From: Robiginitomaculum sp.
Lineage (GTDB): Bacteria > Pseudomonadota > Alphaproteobacteria > Caulobacterales > Maricaulaceae
Length of the DNA stretch: 56,235 nt
Reading direction: 5' to 3'
Assembly: GCA_016763315.1 (NCBI GenBank)
Contig: JAESTZ010000101.1
Coordinates: 1-56,235, forward strand
The notes under the pieces are model-generated. The model was not told the DNA's origin. It worked only from the letters and a program-made list of their open reading frames with translations, and did no database searches. The position numbers and the translations under genes are program-made. Shown here one piece after another: positions 36,880 through 45,863 of the stretch. Position 1 is the stretch's first letter, and each line of letters starts with the position of its first letter.

Positions 36880-38802
36880 TTAGTCTTTGACAAGATTTTT
36901 GTATTTGGACTGTTGGTCGTGAAATTTTTGAAACCAGAGTTCTAGACTGAGCAGACCCCATGTTTTTCTGGAAAATTGCCCGCCTTGATCGAAATTTGCC
37001 AAAATATGGTCGGAACGCATAAATGGCCGTGAACGAGCAGCTTCTGTACGAAAGGTATCTTGGACAAAATCGCTAAGATCGGACTGGTACCATTCTTTTA
37101 ATGGAACAGGAAAACCCATTTTGTCCCGGCGCTCAACAATTGGTTTGGGCAAAATGTCTTTATATGTTGATTTTAATAATTGTTTGAGTTTTCCGCCTTC
37201 AAACTTTATTTTATTGGGAACTGTAGCCATAAACTCGACCAAATTGTGATCAAGAAACGGAACTCTAGATTCGATACCATGCGCCATGCTCATTCGATCT
37301 TCGATCTGCAGCAATGCTGGCAATAGACGTTTGAAATCAAAATGGGTCATACGATCAAAGTCTTGTCCCTGACCATCAGGAAAGGCCGTTTGGCTATGGA
37401 ATGCTTCATCAAAGGCATTACGAGCGTGACCTTTATCTAGTACACCCCAGTCGACTTCATCTTGCATATCTGTGGAGCGATCGACAAGGCGAAAATATCG
37501 CGAAGGCAAGTCTTCAAATAGGCCTTTGGCAAAGAATTGCCCCATCAATGGCTTGTATTCTTTAAGCACGGTAAGGTTGGGAACAATATCGCCAAATGAA
37601 ATCGGGAACTTTCCCGTATTCAGCTCTCCATCAAGCGCCCCCAGCAGCAGCCGTTCAAGATATCCGACCATGTATCTGGCATACCCGCCAAATATCTCAT
37701 CGCCACCTTGCCCCCCCAGAACTACTTTCACATGCTTGCTAGCCAATTGAGAAACCATGTATTGCGGAAAGGATCCCGGGCCGGCAATCGGGTGGTCAAG
37801 GTGGTAAATTATTTTATCAATATTTTGGATAAAATCTGCCGAGGAAATATCAATACTATGCATTTGCAAATCAGATTGGTCGGCAACCATTTGCGCAAAA
37901 TGACTTTCATCATAACCAGGGTGGCAGGTGAATTTACCGTGAAATGTTTGAGTGTTCTGACTATCTTGCTGTTTGGCCATCATCGCCACCAGGCTTGAAT
38001 CAATACCGCCGGACAAATAACTACCGATAGGCACGTCAGCACGCAAGTGAACGTTTATCGAGTCCGACATCAATTCCCGTATACGCTGTTGGCAACTATC
38101 CAAAGTCATTGAATCATCGTGGTCGAATACAACATCCCAATATTTGTGTATTTTACTGTTGCCATTTTGCACACTCATTATGTGTCCAGGCATTAGCTGC
38201 CTTACCCCATCAAACATGGTGAGATCTGTCATTGGTTGTTGAAAAGTAATATATTCAGTCAGTGCCAATGGGTTCGTGGTTATTGCCGGAAGGAAAGGTA
38301 ACAGAGCCTTTATCTCGGAAGCAAATACCAATTGTTCGCCAAGCAAGGCATAATAAAGTGGCTTGATGCCGAACCGGTCTCTGGCCAATAATAGTTTTTT
38401 CTTTTTCTCGTCCCACAACGCAAAGGCAAACATCCCCCGTAAGTGATCAACACATTGATCGCCCCACTGTTCATAAGCGGCGAAAATACATTCGGTGTCG
38501 GAATTGGTTTGAAAACCCCACTTGTTGGACAGCTGTTCTCTTAACTCAATATAATTGTATATTTCGCCATTAAAAGTCAAACTGGTGCCGTTTTGTGCGT
38601 GCATGGGTTGTGCCCCCATGTCCGATAAATCAATGATGGTAAGACGTTGATGGGCAAGACCGACTTCATTGCTAGCATTGGCCCAACGGCCTTCGCCATC
38701 GGGGCCTCGATGTTTTATAAGTTCCCCTAGAACGTTGACTTTATGTTCTATGGAGGGGATCGGCTCTCCTAATAAATTAAGTATTCCTGCCATTCCACAC
38801 AT
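36880..38802 (-). CDS. asnB: Glutamine-hydrolysing asparagine synthase-like amidotransferase
   Basis: 640 residues. Cys2 after the initiator Met is the glutaminase nucleophile (MCGMAGILN), followed by HRGPDGEG, LAHQRLTIIDLS, TFNGEIYNY and SDTECIFAAYEQWG of the class II amidotransferase domain. The synthetase half has the pyrophosphate loop SGGIDSSLVA and RVPFLDHNLVEF. In polysaccharide loci such enzymes (WbpS/WbpG-like) often amidate uronic acids; here the ManNAc3NAcA or glucuronate residues are candidate targets (inference). First gene of a two-gene unit with wbpI, divergent from the methyltransferase. Confidence 0.9.
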   Translation of the reverse strand: MCGMAGILNLLGEPIPSIEHKVNVLGELIKHRGPDGEGRWANASNEVGLAHQRLTIIDLSDMGAQPMHAQNGTSLTFNGEIYNYIELREQLSNKWGFQTNSDTECIFAAYEQWGDQCVDHLRGMFAFALWDEKKKKLLLARDRFGIKPLYYALLGEQLVFASEIKALLPFLPAITTNPLALTEYITFQQPMTDLTMFDGVRQLMPGHIMSVQNGNSKIHKYWDVVFDHDDSMTLDSCQQRIRELMSDSINVHLRADVPIGSYLSGGIDSSLVAMMAKQQDSQNTQTFHGKFTCHPGYDESHFAQMVADQSDLQMHSIDISSADFIQNIDKIIYHLDHPIAGPGSFPQYMVSQLASKHVKVVLGGQGGDEIFGGYARYMVGYLERLLLGALDGELNTGKFPISFGDIVPNLTVLKEYKPLMGQFFAKGLFEDLPSRYFRLVDRSTDMQDEVDWGVLDKGHARNAFDEAFHSQTAFPDGQGQDFDRMTHFDFKRLLPALLQIEDRMSMAHGIESRVPFLDHNLVEFMATVPNKIKFEGGKLKQLLKSTYKDILPKPIVERRDKMGFPVPLKEWYQSDLSDFVQDTFRTEAARSRPFMRSDHILANFDQGGQFSRKTWGLLSLELWFQKFHDQQSKYKNLVKD

Positions 38803-38940
38803 TAAACTTCTCCGTCTTTTTGCAAGCTTGGTTTAACTGTTGGTGTAGTAGTGTCAAGTTCGAGCAGCGAATTGACAATCGTGTGGAAAAAATGCTGATT
38901 GTCAGCAATATTAATTTTAGAAAATTATGTAAAGTTAGAT

Positions 38941-40584
38941 ATGACAAAATCTAAATATTTTTCACAAACCGGGTTATGGAACAATGAGTTTGATGAGCCA
39001 GCATCGGAATTATTGTCATTGGTAGCAGGTGTTTGGGCATCTGATATTGGATCAATTTTGGACGCGGGTTGTGGGAATGGACGCTTATTGGATGGATTGT
39101 CAAAAGTTGCAAATGTGACCGGCGTTGATTTGAGTTTTGAAGCTTTGGTAAAATGTGAACACCCTGTTGTAAATTCAAGTCTTGAATCCCTGCCATTTGC
39201 TGATCGTAGTTTTGATGCAAGTATTTGTGTCGATGTATTGGAGCATTTAAACGATCGTGAATTAAAACAAACCTGCTCCGAGCTTGCAAGAGTCAGTGAT
39301 AAACACATTCTTATTGCTTGCCCTAACCACGAGCCATTAGAAACACAATTAACCCAGTGTCAGCATTGCCAAACCAAATTTCACCCGAATGGGCATATCC
39401 AGAGCATTGATAAGCAACAAATTCAACAATGGTTTTCCGCTGATTTCGAGTGCCGAGTTTATTCCTATTATGGGAACACTTGGCGTAAAATATCGCCTTT
39501 AGGTTCTGCGATTGAGTTGGCATCGGGTATTGATCCGCATTCATTTGCTTTTGCTATGTGTCCAGCCTGCACAAAGATACAGGGTGATAAGCTGCGATCG
39601 GATATTGATTTGGACAGCGCACATTTTTTGGCGCCGGCATTATTTGAAAACCCAACACAGCGAGTATGGCAGACAGAAATATTCGTCTGGTTGACGCGAA
39701 AAGAATCCCCGCAAAGTATCTTAACACGTCCAACTTATGGCACAATACTTGTGTGTGCGCTGGACGAGCAAGTTTTGAACGAGGGGGTTATGGTCGAAAC
39801 CCTTGATGCCAGTCGGGTTGCCGCCAATGCCTGTGCCGAGGCCATAGGTCAGTCATTACAGTTTCCGGTTCATGTTTGTAATGCCAACACAAATTGGGGT
39901 GAGCTGGTTGAGGATACCCAAGGCGGCGTTTGTCGCCTGTTTGGGGATTTTGGCGGTGCAGATGGTTGGGCTCCGGTGTGTTTTCCGGTGGTGGTTGTGG
40001 CGCAAAGAACTACTTTTGTTTTCGGGTTTCGAGATGTTAGTGAGCAAGCGATAACAGTGTTGGTTCGTGACACGTTTCGCGGATATCTGGAGCTTGGTAA
40101 TTTCGGTGGCACAGCGGATCAGCAATGGAAACAGATAAGTTTTGAATTACCGCAAGACTTTATTGCCACAGGAGAAATCATAATGATTTGTTTTCAATAC
40201 CGCAATGGAATGCCAAGTACGCCGGTGCCAATTGGTGAAATGTACTTTGCGCCGCTTAACTTTGAAGCCTCATGGGAACTGGCCAGTGATAAGGCGCAGT
40301 TGGAATTGGATGTTCAAGATAACTGGTCACACTCCGCTTCCAGAACAATGATACATGCACAGAAACAGCGCATTGCAATAATTGGTAATGCTATGGACAA
40401 TTCGCAAGCTCCGGTATTTCTTGGCGCCGGCCGTACAGTACCGTTACCTTCTTGGTGGTTTTTGGAAGGCGAAGTAATGAAAAACTCTCGACTAGAAGTC
40501 AGCCGTGATAATAAAAGTATCAGAAGCGAAAGCTTGGATTCTTTATCGGTGTTCCAGCGGCATTTAAGGCGAACTGGTAAGTGA
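38941..40584 (+). CDS. SAM-dependent methyltransferase with large C-terminal domain
   Basis: 547 residues from the ATG at 38941. The N-terminal class I fold is clear: ILDAGCGNGRLLDGL (SAM loop), GVDLSFEAL, and ICVDVLEHLNDREL. Cys/His pairs (CPNHEP, QCQHCQTKFHP) follow at about 145-160 and may bind zinc. Residues about 270-500 form an unrecognised beta-rich region (FVFGFRDVSEQAITVLVRDT) that recalls carbohydrate-binding sandwiches. A 14-codon upstream extension is open but lacks family sequence. Probably methylates a sugar of the polymer or its end; substrate unknown. Transcribed with nothing obvious upstream. Confidence 0.7.
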   Translation: MTKSKYFSQTGLWNNEFDEPASELLSLVAGVWASDIGSILDAGCGNGRLLDGLSKVANVTGVDLSFEALVKCEHPVVNSSLESLPFADRSFDASICVDVLEHLNDRELKQTCSELARVSDKHILIACPNHEPLETQLTQCQHCQTKFHPNGHIQSIDKQQIQQWFSADFECRVYSYYGNTWRKISPLGSAIELASGIDPHSFAFAMCPACTKIQGDKLRSDIDLDSAHFLAPALFENPTQRVWQTEIFVWLTRKESPQSILTRPTYGTILVCALDEQVLNEGVMVETLDASRVAANACAEAIGQSLQFPVHVCNANTNWGELVEDTQGGVCRLFGDFGGADGWAPVCFPVVVVAQRTTFVFGFRDVSEQAITVLVRDTFRGYLELGNFGGTADQQWKQISFELPQDFIATGEIIMICFQYRNGMPSTPVPIGEMYFAPLNFEASWELASDKAQLELDVQDNWSHSASRTMIHAQKQRIAIIGNAMDNSQAPVFLGAGRTVPLPSWWFLEGEVMKNSRLEVSRDNKSIRSESLDSLSVFQRHLRRTGK

Positions 40585-40704
40585 TTGTTATTTTGAGAAA
40601 GTTTATACCTGTTTTGTCGTGCTAATTATGATATTGACTCAATTGTATATTGAGATAATTTTGCTGAGCAATTACTCTAATTTTGATGAATTTTGGAAGA
40701 CTAA

Positions 40705-41010
40705 ATGTATTATAATAATAGGTCTGATGTGACGCCTCTTATGCACGCCTGCATGACCGGAAATTTAGATGCGGTAATATCTGAGATAAAATCTGGTGGG
40801 GATGTCAATGCACGTAACAAAAATGGCACTACCTGCCTGATGTATGCTAAGACGGCTGCGTTTGGCGATGGTGATTTGCGTATTATGGAAATACTTGTAC
40901 AGCAAGGTGCAAAGATAAACGCAATAGACAATATGGAGAAAAATGCTTTGGATTATGCAATTGAAAATGCTGATAAAGTTATTGGCTTTCTTAAGGGGAA
41001 TAGCAAATGA
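40705..41010 (+). CDS. Ankyrin-repeat protein coupled to the formyltransferase
   Basis: 101 residues, about three ankyrin repeats: DVTPLMHACMTGNLDAVISEI, NARNKNGTTCLMYAKTAA...IMEILVQQGA, and NAIDNMEKNALDYAIENADKV. There is no signal peptide. GGAAG lies six bases before the ATG. The stop overlaps the next ATG (ATGA), so it is translated together with the sugar N-formyltransferase. The N-formyltransferase QdtF of Providencia alcalifaciens carries a fused ankyrin domain that binds nucleotide sugar; this gene may supply that module as a separate subunit (inference). Confidence 0.75.
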   Translation: MYYNNRSDVTPLMHACMTGNLDAVISEIKSGGDVNARNKNGTTCLMYAKTAAFGDGDLRIMEILVQQGAKINAIDNMEKNALDYAIENADKVIGFLKGNSK

Positions 41011-41672
41011 AAATATGCCTTCTTACTTACGACCATCCGCATAAAAAGACCGCTCAAGTTTATTTTGGTCTTCGCGAATCTGGGCGGCATGAAATTGATT
41101 TTATGATAATGCCTTTCGTAAAACGTAAACCACGCGAAGTACTTGTTGATCATAGACCAGGGTCACTAGAAGGATGCTCTGTGCAAAGCATTTCAATGCG
41201 GGATGGAAATAAAGTTCACTTATACCAAGATTGGGAGTCTCAAATTGATAAATATGATTACTTCATAATTGGTGGTTCTAATTTAATAGACCAGGGTTTT
41301 GCAAATTCTGGTAAAATACTTAATTGTCACGCAGGTTTAATTCCCGCAACCAGAGGGTTGGATACTTTCCAATGGGACATTTTAAATGGTCTTCGACTTG
41401 GTAATACGCTTCATATTATTGACGAACATACGGATGCTGGTGAAATCATTTATCATTGCGAAACACCGGTTTTTCTTGAAGACCATATATTAACCCTTGC
41501 AGAGCGACATTATCAAATGGAAATTTGGATGCTGCAAAATTTTGATGATTTGTTGAAAAGACCCAAAGTAAATGAGTATAAAACCAATCCTGCAACAAGG
41601 CGTATGAATATCGCTACTGAGGCGATTATGTTAAAGGCGTTTGACGAGTACAAAGCCAAATTTGCTGTTTGA
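41007..41672 (+). CDS. Sugar N-formyltransferase
   Basis: 221 residues of the formyltransferase fold (N10-formyl-THF as donor). The catalytic triad is visible: N106 and H108 in ILNCHAGLIPATRG and D143 in DEHTDAGEIIYH. It lacks the C-terminal OB domain of methionyl-tRNA formyltransferase, and its place in a polysaccharide locus points to an amino-sugar substrate such as Qui3N, QuiN or perosamine. No matching 4-amino-sugar synthase is in the window. Overlaps the ankyrin gene by four bases. Confidence 0.82.
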   Translation: MKICLLTYDHPHKKTAQVYFGLRESGRHEIDFMIMPFVKRKPREVLVDHRPGSLEGCSVQSISMRDGNKVHLYQDWESQIDKYDYFIIGGSNLIDQGFANSGKILNCHAGLIPATRGLDTFQWDILNGLRLGNTLHIIDEHTDAGEIIYHCETPVFLEDHILTLAERHYQMEIWMLQNFDDLLKRPKVNEYKTNPATRRMNIATEAIMLKAFDEYKAKFAV

Positions 41673-41734
41673 ATAAAGATCAAAAAAAATGTGAATGAGT
41701 TATTCACTGCATTAAAGCTGTATCATAAAACATC

Positions 41735-41947
41735 CGTATTGGGAGAGTGCGCTTTCTAATAACAAAATCAGCTATCAACCAGTCTGTAGAAATACTAGAT
41801 ACATTCTCATACGGGCATTTTTTGGTTTCATGTGGTGATATGGCTCTTTATGTGCGTGATGTACGCTAGTCGGCAGAGTTTATACCCGAGGTGGGTATGC
41901 AGTTTAATGAAAAAAGCGGTGTTACTTTGCCTATTCTCAAGGTTTAG
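41735..41947 (+). pseudogene. Degraded open frame, origin unknown
   Basis: In one frame the spacer after the formyltransferase reads IGRVRFLITKSAINQSVEIL, then DTFSYGHFLVSCGDMALYVR, DVR, stop, SAEFIPEVGMQFNEKSGVTL and PILKV, stop. The composition is protein-like on both sides of one internal TAG and there is no start codon or ribosome site. I take it as the remains of a lost gene; the family is not recognised. The rest of 41673-42049 shows nothing. Confidence 0.35.
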
Positions 41948-42049
41948 TTAATTGCATGGTTTAGACTCATTTAAATTTAAAGTTTAGATGGTAGAAAGCT
42001 TGGCGAACAGGCCATAGGTGATGAAATGTGTCTATCGATTATTGCATCA

Positions 42050-43102
42050 TCAGTTATCATCAAAACTCGCATTATCTAATCCGTAGGCGGTTATGAGCTG
42101 GTTGGTAATTGCAGTTGCACTGTGGTGCTTCAATACATATTTTTGACCGGCTTTGGCCATTTTTAATGTCTTTGTTTTGTTTTTTATCGCACTCTCTAAA
42201 ACTTCGGTAATATTATCGATATGCGCCGACAATATCGGTGGTTTTTTAGGGTATTTACTAAACAAATCTTCGCGCACATAGGTAATTACCGGGCGAGCCG
42301 AAGCCATAGCTTCCGCCGTGAATGTACCATAGGATCCAGCAAGCAATTGGTCAACCACTATGTGCGCTTTTCCAAACTTTTTTAATATTTCAGCATTTGG
42401 AATTCCTTCGGCTATTTCTAAGGTGATTTTGTATTTTTTCTTTAGTTGTTTAACGGCCTCAATCAAATAAGACGTGCCTTTCATCTGTCGATGCGAAGGA
42501 GCATGAAAAATTCTTATCGGTTTTGATGGGGTTGGCCATACTAAATCGGGAGCTTTCTTTACGATATCTTGTAAATATATCGGATCCATTGGTTGTAAAA
42601 CTAATTCAGCTTCAGGCATGAACTCTATTAAATCCGGCGTCGAGACGAAGATCCCGTCGGCATATTTTCTGGCAATGTTAACTGCATGGTCTCGATTGGC
42701 ACTACAGGCAACTGGCCAGCAATTCAAACAACCTGAATAGGGGTAGCTATGCATGACTTTGCTGTCACGTAAGTCACAGCCATGAAAATGGAAAAATACT
42801 TTTTTACCAAATAGTTTCAACCATTTAACATCTTTTAAATTTGCTCCAAGCAGCGATTCTCCAAAATGAAAATGAAATAAATCATAATCACGTAAGGCTT
42901 GGAGGAATAATTTCTTTCCCTGCTGTTTTCTTTGCGCGTCGCTGTCATTTTTTAGCGGTATATCAACAGGAAAATCAAAACTTCCAGTGCCGTAACATAC
43001 CGAGGTCGCATCATAACCTGAAGCACGAAGGCCTTTTGCAAACATTGTCGGAGCTCCGGCAATGTTATGCAGGCCTTGAAAAATTTTTGGTTTCTTGCTC
43101 AA
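42050..43102 (-). CDS. Glycosyltransferase (GT-B, family 4-like)
   Basis: 350 residues from the TTG at 43102, placed by a perfect AGGAGG five bases upstream; the GTG two codons earlier lies inside that site. The N-terminal half reads IFQGLHNIAGAPTMFAKGLR, FHFHFGESLLG and FFHFHGCDLRD; a Cys-x-x-C stretch (SGCLNCWPVAC) may be structural. The C-terminal donor half has IFHAPSHRQMKGTSYLIEA and LLAGSYGTFTAEAMASARPV with the conserved Glu. Hydrophobic anchors are absent, so it is cytosolic or peripheral. Specificity unknown. Confidence 0.78.
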   Translation of the reverse strand: MSKKPKIFQGLHNIAGAPTMFAKGLRASGYDATSVCYGTGSFDFPVDIPLKNDSDAQRKQQGKKLFLQALRDYDLFHFHFGESLLGANLKDVKWLKLFGKKVFFHFHGCDLRDSKVMHSYPYSGCLNCWPVACSANRDHAVNIARKYADGIFVSTPDLIEFMPEAELVLQPMDPIYLQDIVKKAPDLVWPTPSKPIRIFHAPSHRQMKGTSYLIEAVKQLKKKYKITLEIAEGIPNAEILKKFGKAHIVVDQLLAGSYGTFTAEAMASARPVITYVREDLFSKYPKKPPILSAHIDNITEVLESAIKNKTKTLKMAKAGQKYVLKHHSATAITNQLITAYGLDNASFDDN

Positions 43103-43161
43103 GTACACCTCCTAGATGTTAGCGGTCATTTAATCATAAATAACTATTTGGCACAGTTGTG

Positions 43162-43674
43162 TTAGTTGTTATTAGAAAATCTAATTTTTCCAACGGTTTG
43201 CGCATTGCTAGAAATATTACCATCAGCATCGAAAAGAAAGACGCCGCCCCAAATATTAATCGCATATTCCTCCGCAATTATCGCTCTTACACTATCTACG
43301 GATATAGTACTTTCGGCTCGGTTTGAATTTACGTCGAAATAAGACTCGCTCAATCCAGTCGCTGTCCAAGTGTCATTCTCTTGATTGAAAGTAACGGTAT
43401 AGGTCTCGTTGCAAAGAAGAGTTCCTAATGGATCGTTTTCTGGCAAATATCCTTCATCATCAAATGGACATGCGTCAAGGATGACTTTCACTTCTTTGCC
43501 ATCTGCTATCCATTGCATGGCAACATCTTGACCCGGCCACTCGCTTTGAATTGCTATAATAGTAGGCTGTTCAGTCTCAGCTTTGTTGTTGCTAAAGAAG
43601 TATGCGCCACTACCAGCTATTACTAATACTGCAAATATAATCAATGCAATGCTAAATGTTTTGTTCTTCATCAT
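43162..43674 (-). CDS. Membrane-anchored hypothetical protein
   Basis: 170 residues, not recognised. One N-terminal helix (IALIIFAVLVIAGSGAYFF, about 9-27) anchors a periplasmic part with two cysteines (DACPFDDEG and TLLCNETYTV) that could pair. The ending reads INIWGGVFLFDADGNI. A possible lipoprotein box is absent. It lies between a glycosyltransferase and a Gfo/Idh oxidoreductase on the same strand, with about 60-base gaps, so membership in a polysaccharide operon is possible but not needed. Confidence 0.5.
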   Translation of the reverse strand: MMKNKTFSIALIIFAVLVIAGSGAYFFSNNKAETEQPTIIAIQSEWPGQDVAMQWIADGKEVKVILDACPFDDEGYLPENDPLGTLLCNETYTVTFNQENDTWTATGLSESYFDVNSNRAESTISVDSVRAIIAEEYAINIWGGVFLFDADGNISSNAQTVGKIRFSNNN

Positions 43675-43733
43675 TTTATTCCCCGTTAGGTATTATACCG
43701 AATGTCTATTGCTGAAGCAGTATTCAACGGTAA

Positions 43734-44642
43734 TTATTGCAGACACTCAACAGCAATTTCCAAGTTACGTAAACCTTCTTCACCAGATACTGGCATTGGT
43801 TCATTTTTTTCAAGTGCGCTTAAGAATGCCATAAGTTCAGCCTTTAAAGGTTCATTCCCTGGTACCCACAAATTTCCAACGCGCACGGTTCCGTCGGCTT
43901 GATAGTCAAAGTGCTCGGTTACTTGACGTGTAATCAAGTCGGCCGTGTAGAATTTTTCTTGTGTTGCTACTTGAATTGTACGTGATTTGAAAGGAGTCAA
44001 CCAATTGGTATTCACATGAGCCAGAACATTATTTTCAGTTCTAAACTGTAGTAAGGCAATATCTTCACGATCAGCGCGGATGCTCGATGTTTGTGCCTGT
44101 ACTTCGACAATATCAGAGCCGCTAAGCCAGCGAATAATATCAATATCGTGAACTGCAAGGTCGATAATGACACCCACATCCGACATGCGCGGTGGAAACG
44201 GTCCAACCCGGGTGATACCTATAGAGATAATGTCTTGGCCTTTAAGGGCATCACGTAAAGTTGCAACAGCTGGGTTAAAGCGCTCGATCTGGCCGATCAT
44301 AACTTTCGTTCCGTGCTCTTTGGCGGCCTTAAGTATTTCCTGCCCGTCTTTAACTGTTAGGGCGATCGGTTTTTCTATCAACAGGTGTATGCCGCGGGCA
44401 ATGCACTCTAAAGCCACTTCTTTATGCCTAGCTGTGGAAACGGCAATGCTTAAGGCCTCTACACCTAAATCAAGTAAATCACTCAAACCTGTGAAGTGCG
44501 GGCAATTACATGCCTCAGCTACTGTTTTGGCTTGCTCAGAATTGGCGTCAACAACACCGATCAATTCGGCGTTTTCCAATTCGCTGTAAACCCGTGCATG
44601 ATTGCGCCCCATGGATCCAACACCCACTACTGCAACTTTCAT
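43734..44642 (-). CDS. Gfo/Idh/MocA-family oxidoreductase
   Basis: 302 residues. NAD-binding start MKVAVVGVGSMGRNHARVY, family LLIEKPIALTVKDGQE, IGQIERFNPAV and the AVHDIDIIRWL motif with catalytic His. The second half (LAHVNTNWLTPFKSRTIQV) matches nucleotide-sugar 3-dehydrogenases acting on UDP-GlcNAc in archaea and some bacteria. With an aminotransferase and an acyltransferase such an enzyme would lead to a 3-acylamido sugar; the LpxD-like enzyme at 45864 is the nearest acyltransferase. Substrate not proved. Confidence 0.75.
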   Translation of the reverse strand: MKVAVVGVGSMGRNHARVYSELENAELIGVVDANSEQAKTVAEACNCPHFTGLSDLLDLGVEALSIAVSTARHKEVALECIARGIHLLIEKPIALTVKDGQEILKAAKEHGTKVMIGQIERFNPAVATLRDALKGQDIISIGITRVGPFPPRMSDVGVIIDLAVHDIDIIRWLSGSDIVEVQAQTSSIRADREDIALLQFRTENNVLAHVNTNWLTPFKSRTIQVATQEKFYTADLITRQVTEHFDYQADGTVRVGNLWVPGNEPLKAELMAFLSALEKNEPMPVSGEEGLRNLEIAVECLQ

Positions 44643-44861
44643 TATCGTATCCTATATCTTGATATGTTTTCAATATTCCGCTGCTTTATCAGGTTCTATA
44701 TTCTGTAGCAAATAAAAAACAGTGTTAGATAAAAATATCACAAAAAGACAAATAACTATAATAGGTGCTCTATAGGAAAAAACTTGGCTTTGCACGGGTT
44801 GTCTGGTCGTCATAGTCGTGGAATATATATAATGCGTACGTTTATTTAAGGTGTGAATAGC

Positions 44862-45632
44862 ATGAGTAAACCATCATTTTCCATTTCAGGTTATTGCTCT
44901 ATAATAGAGACGTCTTTGGCTGCAGGTTATCGCGTCACTCCCTTTAGTTCGGCTCTATCAACCCCTGAGCCCGCTATTATCCTTCGGCATGATATTGATC
45001 TGTCATTGCCTTGTGCCATTGAGGTGGCGAGAGCAGAAGCTGAAATGGGGGTTTCGGCTACTTATTTTATTATGATGAGCAGTGATTATTACAATCCGTT
45101 TAGCGCTATTGGCCGGCATCAGGTTCAGCAAATTGCCGCATTGGGTCATGAAATTGGCTTGCACTGGGATTCATCTAACTACCCTGAATCTGATGATGCT
45201 GTGCATAGGCAGTTTAGAAATGAGTTGGCGCATTTAGGTGATATTGTTGGTGAGGAAATTGTTTCGGCATCACAGCACATTCCAACTGATACACCGTTGT
45301 TCGATGTTGAGTCCTTGGTTGAGAACGAAGCTTATTCGCAAAAATTTCGTAATCGCTTTACTTATGTTTCCGATAGTTCGATGCAATGGCGCGAGACAAC
45401 TCCTTTGGATTTGATCAAACTTGGCAAGAGTATCCATTTTCTTTCGCACCCGATTTGGTGGGCCGGTGATGGGGACGACCAGGCAGAAAAATTAAGGCGA
45501 ATGTTTATCGCAAGATGCGATGAAATGGAAACTACATTGACCGAATTTACCGAGTATCTTTATGACGTTCTTTCTAAACGTGATCAGTTCGATGCGAATT
45601 TTATAAAGAAAAAAGGCAAGATGAATAAATAA
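44862..45632 (+). CDS. NodB-fold polysaccharide deacetylase-like protein
   Basis: 256 residues from the ATG at 44862 (a GTG three codons earlier is less likely). Motifs: IILRHDIDLSLPCA (metal-binding Asp pair), ATYFIMMSSDYYNPF, LGHEIGLHWDSSNY and HFLSHPIWWAGDGDDQ. The pattern is that of O-antigen-associated NodB relatives in which the second metal-binding motif is altered, so hydrolase activity is likely but not certain. It differs clearly from the protein at 35018. Probably trims an N-acetyl or similar group during glycan maturation. Confidence 0.68.
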   Translation: MSKPSFSISGYCSIIETSLAAGYRVTPFSSALSTPEPAIILRHDIDLSLPCAIEVARAEAEMGVSATYFIMMSSDYYNPFSAIGRHQVQQIAALGHEIGLHWDSSNYPESDDAVHRQFRNELAHLGDIVGEEIVSASQHIPTDTPLFDVESLVENEAYSQKFRNRFTYVSDSSMQWRETTPLDLIKLGKSIHFLSHPIWWAGDGDDQAEKLRRMFIARCDEMETTLTEFTEYLYDVLSKRDQFDANFIKKKGKMNK

Positions 45633-45863
45633 ATTACATCTAAAGCGGGTGGGACGCTCTATAAATCAGCGGAAATTTGTGGTTGCTCTTGGTGGCAGTA
45701 ATTACGTATTAGAAGGTGATATTTATTTAAGTGAACAAACGTATTTAGAAGAATTTGTTATCAGTGTAGATATAAGTATCTGTAAAGAAACAATTTTTGA
45801 ATGCTAAGAATTGATGTAGTTACGGGTATTTGAGCATATAAGAAATAGGAAGTAGGAAGTAGT

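Noticed and set aside
45649-45807. A 53-codon frame starting with GTG (protein-like FVVALGGSNYVLEGDIYLSE)
   Set aside because: No ribosome site, no recognisable family, and it is short; could be a gene fragment but support is too weak.
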